From Bacillota bacterium (GTDB lineage: Bacteria > Sysuimicrobiota > Sysuimicrobiia > Sysuimicrobiales > Segetimicrobiaceae), in NCBI GenBank assembly GCA_021324295.1, contig JAJPJJ010000107.1, positions 1 to 42,750 of the forward strand: a stretch of DNA of 42,750 nucleotides, in the 5' to 3' direction. Each line of letters opens with the position of its first letter. The first letter of the stretch is position 1. The position numbers were made by a program, and so were the translations under genes. The notes below the pieces were generated by a model that searched no databases, was not told the origin of the DNA, and was given only the letters and a program-made list of their open reading frames with translations. This document shows positions 16,426 to 23,981 of the stretch, piece by piece.

Positions 16426-17595
16426 CTACCTCTCCCCGGTCCGGCGCCGCCGGAGTCGGTCGCGGCGCAGGGCGCTCGCGATCACCCGGTTGCACAGCTC
16501 AGGGAACTCGATGCCGGCGGTGCGGGCGGCCAGCGGGATGAGGCTCCCCGCGGTCATGCCCGGGATGGTGTTCGCCTCCAGCACGACGATGTTGTGCCCG
16601 GCGAGGAACATGTCGACCCGGGAGAACCCTTCGCACCCCAGCACCCGGTGGACGCGCAGCGCGACCTGCTGCGCCCGGCGGGCGATGGCGGCGGGCACGC
16701 GGGCGGGGCAGATCTCCTTGGAGTTGCCGGGCTCGTACTTCGCCGCGTAGTCAAAGAACTCGCGCTTCGGCACGATCTCAACGAGCGGCAGCGCGCGGGG
16801 CAGCCCCGTGTCGGGCTCCTCGAGCACCGCACACGTCAGCTCGGTACCGCGCAGGTACTCCTCGACGAGCACGACGTCCCCGTACGCCAGAGCCGCCTCG
16901 ATCGCCTCCTGCAGGCCCGCCGCGTCCCGCACGATGCCGACCCCGATGCTGGAGCCCACCGCGTTGGGCTTCGCGACGCACGGGTAACCGAGGTCCCGGG
17001 CCACGCGCGCCGCGATCTCGTCGCGGTTGCCGGGCCAGCGGCCGCCGTCGACGACCACGTAGGCGGGCACCGGCACCCCGTTGGCCTGGAGCACCTGGCG
17101 GCTGCGCAGCTTGTCCATGGCGAGCGCGCTCGCGAGCACGCCCGATCCGGTGTACGGAAGGCCGAGTAGCTCGAGGAGCCCCTGCACGGTACCGTCCTCC
17201 CCGTACGGCCCGTGGAGGGCGATGAACGCAACGTCCACCGCGCCTCCCCCGACGACCTCGTCGATCCGCCGGTGGGCCGCCACGAGCGCCGTGCCGGCCG
17301 GCTGCGCGCCCGCCGCTCCCCGCGCCGGCGGAGGATCGCCGGCCGGCGCCGGCGAGGCGAGGCGGAGCAGATCTGGCCGCGGCAGCCACTGCCCGTCGCG
17401 CGTGATCTCCACGGGGAGGACGTCGTACCGGGCCGGGTCGAGCGCCCGCACGACCTGCCGCCCGCTCTGGAGCGAGATGTCTCGCTCGGGCGAGGGGCCG
17501 CCCATGAGCACGGCGACGCGGATCTTTCGCGACAGGCCCGGGGCGCACGTCAGGGCGGACGGATCGCGCCGCTGAGAGGAGGACTCGCGCGTCAT
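16426..17595 (-). CDS. ddl: D-alanine--D-alanine ligase
   Basis: ATP-grasp enzyme (389 residues from ATG 17595) that makes D-Ala-D-Ala for peptidoglycan. Recognisable parts are VAVLMGGPSPERDISLQSG at the N-terminus, AFIALHGPYGEDGTVQGLLE, and YTGSGVLASALAMDK. Further on are PCVAKPNAVGSSIGVGIV and the C-terminal Mg/ATP region GFSRVDMFL with LEANTIPGMTAGSLIPLAA. A Pro/Ala-rich insertion lies near residues 85-105, so the protein is slightly longer than the usual 305-370. Upstream in-frame ATGs exist, but they would overlap the divergent HAD gene more. dapF follows 4 bp downstream, which indicates a cell-wall operon. Confidence 0.93.
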   Translation of the reverse strand: MTRESSSQRRDPSALTCAPGLSRKIRVAVLMGGPSPERDISLQSGRQVVRALDPARYDVLPVEITRDGQWLPRPDLLRLASPAPAGDPPPARGAAGAQPAGTALVAAHRRIDEVVGGGAVDVAFIALHGPYGEDGTVQGLLELLGLPYTGSGVLASALAMDKLRSRQVLQANGVPVPAYVVVDGGRWPGNRDEIAARVARDLGYPCVAKPNAVGSSIGVGIVRDAAGLQEAIEAALAYGDVVLVEEYLRGTELTCAVLEEPDTGLPRALPLVEIVPKREFFDYAAKYEPGNSKEICPARVPAAIARRAQQVALRVHRVLGCEGFSRVDMFLAGHNIVVLEANTIPGMTAGSLIPLAARTAGIEFPELCNRVIASALRRDRLRRRRTGER

Positions 17596-17656
17596 GGATT
17601 CCGAGCTAACTTCGAGACAGAGGAGCAATCCCCTCCGGCCCCGTACGAAGGATGCG

Positions 17657-18403
17657 ATGGCGAGCGAGGCGGACGTGCGCGGGGTCATCTTCGACCTCGG
17701 CAGCACGCTCATCCACCGAACCGGCCTGGACCTGGAGCGGGCGAAGTGCGCGGCGCTCGGGGCGTTCGCGGCCGCGGAACTCGGGTGCGAGGATGCCGAC
17801 GCCCTGGCCGCGCGGCTGCTGGAGATCCGGCTGGAGGCCTGGCGTCGCGCGGCCGCAGAGCAGGTGGAGTACCCCGCCGCGCGGTCGATCGCGCAGGCGT
17901 TTGAGGCCGCGGGCCTCCCTGTGGGAGACGGGATCCTCCGCCGCGCGGAGGCGGTATTCTTCGAGCCCGAGGTGCGCGCGAGCCGGCTCTATCCAGGGGC
18001 GCGCGAGGTGCTGGAGGCGCTCGCTCGCCTGGGCCTGCGTGTCGGGATGATCAGCAACGCAACGAGCCACGGGCTGATCCTCGACATCACCCACCGGCAT
18101 GGCATCGCGGCGTTCCTGGACCCGATCGTGACGTCCGCGGGGTTCGGACGGACCAAGCCGCACCCGTCGATCTTCACGCACGTGCTGGAGACCTGGGGGA
18201 TGCCGCCCGGCCACGCGGTGATGGTGGGCGACACGTTGGGCGCGGATATCCTGGGCGCGCATAGCGTGGGCATGCGCTCGATCCTCGTTGACATCGAGCC
18301 CAATCCGGACAACGCGCGGCTCGCCGCGAGCGTCCGGCCGTCGGCCCGGATCACGGACCTGCGGGAGATCCCCGACATCCTCCGGCGCTGGAACGGCGGC
18401 TAG
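17657..18403 (+). CDS. HAD-superfamily hydrolase (subfamily IA)
   Basis: 248-residue haloacid dehalogenase-like phosphatase. Motif I is VIFDLGSTLI (nucleophile Asp; the second Asp of DxD is Gly, as in the DLGxT branch). Motif II is MISNAT, motif III is KPHPSIF, and motif IV is VMVGDTLGADILGAHSVGM. A helical cap lies between motifs I and II. The ATG at 17657 has AAGGA upstream and begins just before the core; an ATG at 17594 is also in frame but would add an uncharacteristic leader. Its 3' end overlaps the convergent PLP gene by 4 bp. The substrate is unknown; small phosphorylated metabolites are usual. Confidence 0.88.
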   Translation: MASEADVRGVIFDLGSTLIHRTGLDLERAKCAALGAFAAAELGCEDADALAARLLEIRLEAWRRAAAEQVEYPAARSIAQAFEAAGLPVGDGILRRAEAVFFEPEVRASRLYPGAREVLEALARLGLRVGMISNATSHGLILDITHRHGIAAFLDPIVTSAGFGRTKPHPSIFTHVLETWGMPPGHAVMVGDTLGADILGAHSVGMRSILVDIEPNPDNARLAASVRPSARITDLREIPDILRRWNGG

Positions 18404-19584
18404 ACCTTCTCCAGCGCGTGGTCGAAGTCCGCGATCAGGTCCTCCAGGTCCTCGATGCCAACCGAGATCCGGATCAGCCCGTCGGAGATCCCGGCGGCGA
18501 GGCGCACCTCGCGCGGCATGTTGACGCTCGTCGTCGACGCGGGGTGGGCGACGAGCGTCGAGACGCCGCCCAGGCTCACCCCCAGCTTCCCCACCCGCAG
18601 CGCCTCGACGCAGCGGGCGCCCGCCGCCACGTCTCCGGCGACCTCGATGCTCACCATCCCGCCGAAGCCGCCAGGCATCTGCCGGGCCGCCACGTCGTGA
18701 CGGGCGTGGCTGGGCAGGCCGGGGTGGTGCACCGTGGCGACCTTGGGGTGGGCGGCGAGGTGCCGCGCGAGCGCGAGCGCGTTGGCGTTGTGCCGCTCCA
18801 TGCGCAGACCCAGGGTCATCAGCCCGCGAATCAACAGGTACGCGGCGAACGGGTCGAGCACGCCGCCGAGGACCCGTAGCGTCCGCGCGCACCGCCGGAT
18901 CAGCTCCCGGGGTCCGACGATCACCCCCGCCGTCACGTCGTGGTGTCCTCCGATGTACTTCGTCGCGCTGTGGCAGACCAGATCCACGCCGAGGGCCAGC
19001 GGCGTCTGGTTGTAGGGCGTGGCGAAGGTGTTGTCCGCCACGGTCCGGGCGCCGTGCGCCCGTGCGAGCGCGACCACGCCGGCGATGTCCGTGATCCCGA
19101 GGAGCGGGTTGCTCGGGGTCTCGATGTACAGCAGGCGGGTCTGCGGGCGGATCGCACGCTCATAGGCGCCGACATCGGGATCGTCGAGGAACGTCACCTC
19201 CACGCCGTACCCCGGGAGCACGGTGTGGAACAGCTCGAACGTCGCCTGGTAGGTGGCCTTGGGCGCGACCACGTGGTCGCCGGCGCGCACGAGGCTCAGG
19301 ACCGCGGTGGCGATCGCGGCCATCCCGGAGGAGGTCCCCAGCGCCGCCTCCCCGCCCTCGAGCAGCGCCATCTTCTGCTCGAACAGGTCGGTCGTCGGGT
19401 TGCCCCACCGCGTGTAGAAGTACCCGGGACCGGTCTCGGCCCCGAGCCGGGCCCCCTCCTCAACGGTATCGTACCGGAACGTCGCCGTCTGATAGATCGG
19501 CGTCGCGACCGCCTTGTTGGCGTCCGGGATGCTGCCACCGTGGATCGCCCGCGTGCTGAAGCCCAGCCGCCCCGTGCCGCTCAC
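18400..19584 (-). CDS. Trans-sulfuration PLP enzyme (cystathionine gamma-synthase / gamma-lyase / methionine gamma-lyase family)
   Basis: Cys/Met-metabolism PLP-dependent enzyme of 394 residues, starting at GTG 19584 with GGAGG six bases upstream. It has TRAIHGG at the N-terminus, the intersubunit phosphate-binding YFYTRWGNPT (Tyr57, Arg59) and GMAAIATAVLSL. The cofactor Asp lies in VADNTFATP (Asp184) and the Schiff-base Lys209 in SATKYIGGHHDVTAG. The C-terminus has SLGGVSTLVAHPASTTS and GLIRISVGIEDLEDLI. Length and motifs cannot separate synthase, beta/gamma-lyase and methionine gamma-lyase. It converges on the HAD gene with a 4-bp overlap and has no visible terminator. Confidence 0.92.
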   Translation of the reverse strand: MSGTGRLGFSTRAIHGGSIPDANKAVATPIYQTATFRYDTVEEGARLGAETGPGYFYTRWGNPTTDLFEQKMALLEGGEAALGTSSGMAAIATAVLSLVRAGDHVVAPKATYQATFELFHTVLPGYGVEVTFLDDPDVGAYERAIRPQTRLLYIETPSNPLLGITDIAGVVALARAHGARTVADNTFATPYNQTPLALGVDLVCHSATKYIGGHHDVTAGVIVGPRELIRRCARTLRVLGGVLDPFAAYLLIRGLMTLGLRMERHNANALALARHLAAHPKVATVHHPGLPSHARHDVAARQMPGGFGGMVSIEVAGDVAAGARCVEALRVGKLGVSLGGVSTLVAHPASTTSVNMPREVRLAAGISDGLIRISVGIEDLEDLIADFDHALEKV

Positions 19585-19643
19585 GCTGTTCCTCCCTCTC
19601 GATGCCCGTGGCGCGCGGCCGCCGGTCGTGCCGGCCGCCGCGC

Positions 19644-20510
19644 TTACGCCGCCCGCTGCCGGCCCAGCTCGCCCATCACGACGCCCGCCAGGATCGCCGC
19701 GGCCCCCACGCCTTGCCGCGGGGCCAACGCCTCCCCGAGCCAGACGACGCCGAACGCCACCGCCGCGACCGGCTCCAGGGCGAACAGGAGACCGGTCCGC
19801 GCCGGGGAGACGATCCGCTGGGCCCAGGACTGCGTCAAGTAGGCGGCCTGCGTAGCCCCGACGGCCATGAATGCCACCGCGCCCGCGACCGCGGGCGGGA
19901 GCGCGGCCGGGTGCGGCTCGGTCGCCAGCCCGACCGCCCCGGCGAGCGCAGCGACCGTCGCGATCTGGACGAACGCAAACCCCGCCGGTGGCAGCGCGGC
20001 GGCGAAGCGGCCGACGAGGATCAGGTGCAGCGCGATCGCGACCGCGCACCCCAGCACGAGGGTGTCTCCCGAACCGAAGCGCTCTCCCTGCCACGACAAC
20101 AGCCACAGCCCGCACGCGGCGGCGACGATCCCGGATGCGGTCAGCGGGTCTGGCAACCGGCGCAGCCACGGCAGCAGCAGGAGCGGCACGATCACGACGT
20201 TCAGACCGGTAATCAGCCCCGCCTTGCTGGCCGAGGTCTGCGCGAGGCCCACCGTCTGGAGGGCGTACGCGCAGAACAGCACCGCGCCGGTGAGGAGCCC
20301 GCGTGCGACGCCGGCGCGGCGCAGGCGGGCGAGATCGCGACGGGCAAGCGGGAGCAGCAACAGCGCGGCGAGCGCGAATCGCAGGCCGAGGTACTGGAAC
20401 GGCGGCAGGTGACGGAGGACGATCTTGCCGAGCGGAAACGTCGCGCCCCAGATCACCGCGACGCCCGCCAGCGAGGCATCGGCCGCCACGCGAAGAGCCT
20501 GCGCCGGCAT
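19644..20510 (-). CDS. EamA/DMT-family transporter
   Basis: About 288 residues with ten hydrophobic segments in two EamA repeats. The first repeat begins LAGVAVIWGATFPLGKIVLRHLPP; the second ends WLGEALAPRQGVGAAAILAGVVMGEL. This family exports amino acids and other metabolites (drug/metabolite transporter superfamily, 10 TMS). ATG 20510 is preferred because it starts just before TM1; a GTG at 20534 or an ATG at 20612 would overlap the divergent nfo promoter region. It follows the PLP gene's start by about 60 bp on the same strand, so the two may be co-transcribed (transporter first). The substrate cannot be assigned. Confidence 0.88.
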   Translation of the reverse strand: MPAQALRVAADASLAGVAVIWGATFPLGKIVLRHLPPFQYLGLRFALAALLLLPLARRDLARLRRAGVARGLLTGAVLFCAYALQTVGLAQTSASKAGLITGLNVVIVPLLLLPWLRRLPDPLTASGIVAAACGLWLLSWQGERFGSGDTLVLGCAVAIALHLILVGRFAAALPPAGFAFVQIATVAALAGAVGLATEPHPAALPPAVAGAVAFMAVGATQAAYLTQSWAQRIVSPARTGLLFALEPVAAVAFGVVWLGEALAPRQGVGAAAILAGVVMGELGRQRAA

Positions 20511-20583
20511 GCTGCGCAGTTTCGCGGATGGCACCGGGCCCTCCTCCGCAGGGAACGGCCCCTCGCGGTCCGAACCACTCCGC

Positions 20584-21435
20584 GTGCCGATCGGCGCGCA
20601 CGTCTCCGTCAAGGGGCGCCTGTACGAGGCGATCCCCCGCGCCCGCAGGATCGGGTGCGAGTGCCTGCAGATCTTCGTCGGCAGCCCGCGCCAGTGGCGG
20701 CGCGCCGACTATCCCCCGGAGGACCTCGCGGAGTTCCGCCGCCGGCGCGCGGCGGCCGGGCTCGACCCGCTCGTCGCGCACGCGCCGTACTTGATCAACC
20801 TCGCCTCCCCCGATCCCGCCCTCCGTCGAAAGTCGACCGAGGCGCTGGTCCACAGCTTGCGGGCGATGGACGCGCTTGCGGGGATGGCCGTCATCTCCCA
20901 CATCGGGAGCCGGGACGCCCCGTGGCCCCGCGCCCGGGCGTGGATCGCACGGGCGCTGCGGACCGCGCTGGAGGAGAGTAGCCGCGCGATGATCCTCCTC
21001 GAGGGCAGCGCGGGCGGCGCGATCGGGGGCACCTTCGAGGAGCTCCGGGAGATCCTGGACGCCGCCGGCGGGGCGGCGCGGCTCGGCGTCTGCCTGGATA
21101 CCGCCCACCTCTTCGCCGCCGGGTGGGACATCCGGACGCCGGCAGGGATCGCCGCGATGGCCGAGGCGTTCGACCGGACGATCGGGCTGCGGCATCTGCG
21201 GGCGCTCCACCTCAACGACTCACAGGGGCGCCTCGGATCCCACCTGGACCGCCATGCCAACATCGGCGCGGGCCTGATCGGCCGGGCGGGGTTTACGGCG
21301 GTGTTCGGCCACCCCGCGCTCGCGACCCTCCCCGCCTACATCGAGACGCCCGGGTTCGCGCGCACAGGCCCGGATCGCCGGAACATCACGATCCTGAAGC
21401 GCCTGCGCACGCTGAGCGCGCCCTCGTGCGTCTGA
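20584..21435 (+). CDS. nfo: Endonuclease IV (AP endonuclease, Nfo family)
   Basis: TIM-barrel zinc enzyme of base-excision repair that cuts 5' to abasic sites. It starts IGAHVSVKGRLYEAIPRARRIGCECLQIFVGSPRQW and has LVAHAPYLINLASPD and AVISHIG. Metal ligands are visible in MILLEGSAG (Glu), LGVCLDTAHLFAAGWD (Asp/His), LHLNDSQGRLGSHLDRHANIGAG (Asp, His) and LPAYIETPG (Glu). GTG 20584 gives 283 residues, matching the usual length; an upstream ATG at 20509 would add an unlike leader overlapping the divergent transporter start. It is followed by the small zinc-finger gene. Confidence 0.93.
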   Translation: MPIGAHVSVKGRLYEAIPRARRIGCECLQIFVGSPRQWRRADYPPEDLAEFRRRRAAAGLDPLVAHAPYLINLASPDPALRRKSTEALVHSLRAMDALAGMAVISHIGSRDAPWPRARAWIARALRTALEESSRAMILLEGSAGGAIGGTFEELREILDAAGGAARLGVCLDTAHLFAAGWDIRTPAGIAAMAEAFDRTIGLRHLRALHLNDSQGRLGSHLDRHANIGAGLIGRAGFTAVFGHPALATLPAYIETPGFARTGPDRRNITILKRLRTLSAPSCV

Positions 21436-21481
21436 GTGCCGGGGGAGCGACCGGCACGGCCGGCGAGGCAGGATGATACCG

Positions 21482-21715
21482 ATGACGACGGCAGTCAGGT
21501 GCGCCCACCACCCCGAGCGCGCGGCGCTGGGGTACTGCTCGGCGTGCGGGAAGGCCCTGTGCGCGGCGTGCCTCGTGCGGCTCTCGACGGGGAACTACTG
21601 CGAGACCTGCGCCAACCCGCCCGCGCGGCCGCGGCCGGCCCGCCGGTTCCCGTGGTGGGCGATCGTGCTGGCCGTGCTCGTGGTCCTCGTGCTGCTGCGC
21701 GCGATCCTGCGCTGA
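21482..21715 (+). CDS. Small B-box-type zinc-finger membrane protein
   Basis: 77 residues. The N-terminal half carries CAHHPERAALGYCSACGKAL, then CAACL and YCETCA, a Cys/His pattern like B-box zinc-binding domains found at the start of many bacterial membrane proteins. A Pro/Arg-rich linker leads to one transmembrane helix (WWAIVLAVLVVLVLLRAIL) at the C-terminus, so the zinc domain is probably cytoplasmic. ATG 21482 is preferred (AGGA eight bases upstream); ATG 21473 is also possible. It lies 46 bp after nfo on the same strand. Function unknown. Confidence 0.75.
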   Translation: MTTAVRCAHHPERAALGYCSACGKALCAACLVRLSTGNYCETCANPPARPRPARRFPWWAIVLAVLVVLVLLRAILR

Positions 21716-21754
21716 GCCGGGGACGACCTGCCGTCGTCGCGCTACCCGCGTTGC

Positions 21755-21821
21755 CGGCCCGGGCCCCCGTCGCACCGGGCGGGCCGATTCAACTTCAAGG
21801 CCGTCTGACGCCGTCGCGATC
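21755..21821 (-). repeat. 3'-end intergenic repeat, copy R4 (overlaps the holB stop)
   Basis: GGCCCGGGCCCCC block, then GATTCAACTTCAAGGCCGTCTGACGCCGTCGCGAT. The holB stop (tca at 21795-21797) and its last residues (GVRRP) come from the repeat, as for gntR and R2. Confidence 0.55.
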
Positions 21822-22826
21822 CGCGTGCCGCGCGATCCGGACGAACAGCGCCTCCAGCACGAGCCGGGGGTTGAGGTTGCGCCGCAGGTGCGACTTCGCT
21901 TCCTCGATCGCCGCGGCAGCGCGCCGCAGCCGGACGCCGGACGCACCGCCGGCCCACGCCGCGATCTCCTGAACGGCATCGAGGTTCACGAGCAGAGCCG
22001 GGTCCTGCGTCTCCTGCCAGACCGCGACGTCCCGGATCCACAGGAGGGCGATGTCGAGCCACCGCTCGATGTCCTCCTTCTGCCGCGCGACCGCCTCCGC
22101 GGCGGCGAGCGGGACGAGGACGTCTGCGCTGCGGAGGGCCGCGAGCGTGGCCACCACCTCCCGGCGGCGCTCGAACGGCTCCTCGCCGGAGCGCGCGTCG
22201 GCGAGTGCCGCGCCGACGCGGCCGCCGGCCAGCGCGGCCAGGTAGCGCGCGCGCTCCGGCGCGACCCCGCAGCGCGCGGTGAGCGCCTGCGCGATCTCGG
22301 GGGCAGGCACGAACGAGAACCGCACGGCCTGCGCGCGGGACGCGAGCGTGGGGAGCACCGCCTCCGCGGACTCCGTGATCAGGATGATCACGACGCCGGG
22401 CGGGGGCTCCTCGAGCACCTTGAGGAGGCTGTTGGCGGCCTCCGCCCGCATCGCCTCGGCGTGCTCGACGATGAACACCTTCCACCGCGCCTCGTACGGA
22501 GGATAGGCCGCCTCGCGCTTGAGCTCGCGGACCTGGTCGATCCCGACGGCGCGGCGGTCGGCTCCGGCCTCGCTACGCCCGGGAGTGAGGACCCGGAGAT
22601 CCGGGTGCGCCCCGGCGCCGACTTTGCGGCAGGAGGTGCAGCGGTCGCAGGCGTCGTCCCCGCCCGCCGCGCAGAGGAGCGCTTGCGCGAACGCGCGCGC
22701 CGCGGTCATCCGGCCGACCCCGGACGGGCCCACGAACAGGTAGGCGTGCGCGACGCGGCCGCTGCGGAGAACGGCCTGGAGGAGCAGGCGGGCGCGGCGC
22801 TGGTCGATCAGCCCGCGGAACGTCAC
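21795..22826 (-). CDS. holB: DNA polymerase III delta' subunit
   Basis: Clamp-loader AAA+ subunit of 343 residues. It has HAYLFVGPSGVGRMTAARAFAQALL (Walker A with Arg in place of the usual Lys, consistent with a delta' that need not hydrolyse ATP). The zinc ligands are C-x-C-type CDRCTSC preceded by another Cys, and the Walker B/sensor region includes FIVEHAEAMRAEAANSLLKVLEEPPP. Sensor-1-like ITES and TLASRAQ follow. GTG 22826 shares a base with the darA stop (TAGTG), so translation is coupled. It is the last gene of R3H-ATPase - tmk - darA - holB. Confidence 0.93.
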   Translation of the reverse strand: MTFRGLIDQRRARLLLQAVLRSGRVAHAYLFVGPSGVGRMTAARAFAQALLCAAGGDDACDRCTSCRKVGAGAHPDLRVLTPGRSEAGADRRAVGIDQVRELKREAAYPPYEARWKVFIVEHAEAMRAEAANSLLKVLEEPPPGVVIILITESAEAVLPTLASRAQAVRFSFVPAPEIAQALTARCGVAPERARYLAALAGGRVGAALADARSGEEPFERRREVVATLAALRSADVLVPLAAAEAVARQKEDIERWLDIALLWIRDVAVWQETQDPALLVNLDAVQEIAAWAGGASGVRLRRAAAAIEEAKSHLRRNLNPRLVLEALFVRIARHADRDGVRRP

Positions 22827-23155
22827 TAGATCTTGACCATGCGGTCGATGTTCAGGACGAACACGATGGCGCCGCCGACCTGCACCTTGACCGGATAGGA
22901 GATGTAGGAGTCGACCGGCTCCACGACAGGCGGCAGGGGGCTCACGAGCTGTTCACGGACATGGCACGTGCGCTGGATGACGTCGAGCACCGCGTCCACC
23001 TTGTCGTCATCGGTGCCGACCAGGATCGTGGAGTTGCCTTCGCGCAGAAACCCACCGGTGCTGGCGAGCATCGTGGCCTGAAACTCCGCCTTGATGAGGC
23101 CCTCCATCAAGCGTCTGGAGTCCTTCTCCTGGACGATCGCGAGGATCAGCTTCAT
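22826..23155 (-). CDS. darA: Cyclic-di-AMP receptor, PII-like (DarA/PstA/YaaQ family)
   Basis: 109-residue trimeric PII-like protein of the CdAMP_rec family. It starts MKLILAIVQEKDSRRLMEGLIKAEFQATMLASTGGFLREGNSTILVGTDD, with the family's TGGFLRxGN loop that contributes to c-di-AMP binding. VQVGGAIVFVLNIDRMVKI closes the sheet. ATG 23155 has GGAGG upstream. Its place between tmk and holB is the same as yaaQ in Bacillus (tmk-yaaQ-yaaR-holB), except that yaaR is absent. It implies that the organism uses c-di-AMP signalling; no cyclase lies in this window. Confidence 0.93.
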   Translation of the reverse strand: MKLILAIVQEKDSRRLMEGLIKAEFQATMLASTGGFLREGNSTILVGTDDDKVDAVLDVIQRTCHVREQLVSPLPPVVEPVDSYISYPVKVQVGGAIVFVLNIDRMVKI

Positions 23156-23230
23156 GATGGCGCCTCCAGGTACCGCGTCGCCCCCCCCCGGGCACCGCGC
23201 CCGGATGGGCCGGATCCCTACCGGCCCCGG

Positions 23231-23974
23231 CTACCGGCAGCCTCTCCCCGATCGCACGCGGCGGCCGCCCCGCCTCTGTAGGAACGCCTCCACGACCTCC
23301 TGGATCTCTCGCTGCACGTCGGCGACCGCGCGGCGCGCATCGATCACCCGGATTCGCTCAGGCTCATTCCGGGCAAGAGACAAAAACCCTTCTCGCACGC
23401 GCTCGTGGAAAGCGAGCGCCTCTCGCTCCAGCCGGTCGCCCCCATCCCACCGGTCCGGAGGACCGCCGCCCGCGCCGGGCGGGGCCGGCGGACGGGGCCC
23501 CTGCCCGGCCGCCTCCCGGAGCCGCCCGAGCCCCACGGCCGGCTCCAGGTCGAGCAGCAGGGTAAGGTCCGGGACGAGGCCCCCGGTCGCGACCGCGTTG
23601 ACGTCCCGCACGACCTCGATCCCGAGGCCGCGCCCCGCGCCCTGGTAGGCGAGGGAGGCATCCACGTAGCGGTCGCATACGACCAGCGTGCCGCGGGCGA
23701 GGGCGGGGGCGATCACCTCGGCGACGAGCTGCGCGCGGGCCGCGGCGAAGAGGAGCATCTCCGTCCGGGCCGCCATCGCCCGGTAGCGCGGATCGAGCAG
23801 GAGCGCGCGGATCCGCTCGCCGATCTCGGTCCCGCCCGGCTCGCGCAGGTGCAGCACCTCGCGCCCGGCGGCACGGAGGTGCGCCACGAGCAGGCGGGCC
23901 TGCGTGGTCTTCCCCGCGCCCTCGGGGCCTTCGAGGGTGAGGAAGACGCCCCCCGCGCCGCGGGAGGCGGGCAC
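23231..23974 (-). CDS. tmk: Thymidylate kinase
   Basis: P-loop dTMP kinase of 247 residues that makes dTDP for DNA synthesis. P-loop GPEGAGKTTQARLL follows FLTLE. The DR(Y/H) motif is VCDRYVDASLAYQGAGRGLG, and the early REPGGTEIGERIR motif is the dTMP-binding LREPGG. A Gly/Pro-rich insertion (PRPPAPPGAGGGPPDRW, about residues 165-182) lies in the LID region, making the protein longer than the usual 205-215. GTG 23974 lies 7 bp after the R3H ATPase stop. Confidence 0.95.
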   Translation of the reverse strand: MPASRGAGGVFLTLEGPEGAGKTTQARLLVAHLRAAGREVLHLREPGGTEIGERIRALLLDPRYRAMAARTEMLLFAAARAQLVAEVIAPALARGTLVVCDRYVDASLAYQGAGRGLGIEVVRDVNAVATGGLVPDLTLLLDLEPAVGLGRLREAAGQGPRPPAPPGAGGGPPDRWDGGDRLEREALAFHERVREGFLSLARNEPERIRVIDARRAVADVQREIQEVVEAFLQRRGGRRVRSGRGCR

Positions 23975-23981
23975 CGCGCGA

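Noticed and set aside
17593-17596. Divergent genes sharing a CATG with start codons on both strands (also at 20508-20511 and 29765-29768)
   Set aside because: For at least one gene of each pair a downstream start has better spacing or length support, so the shared CATG is probably chance.
18400-21210. 936-residue version of the PLP enzyme
   Set aside because: Everything before GTG 19584 is a shadow of the EamA and nfo genes; the PLP family length is about 390.
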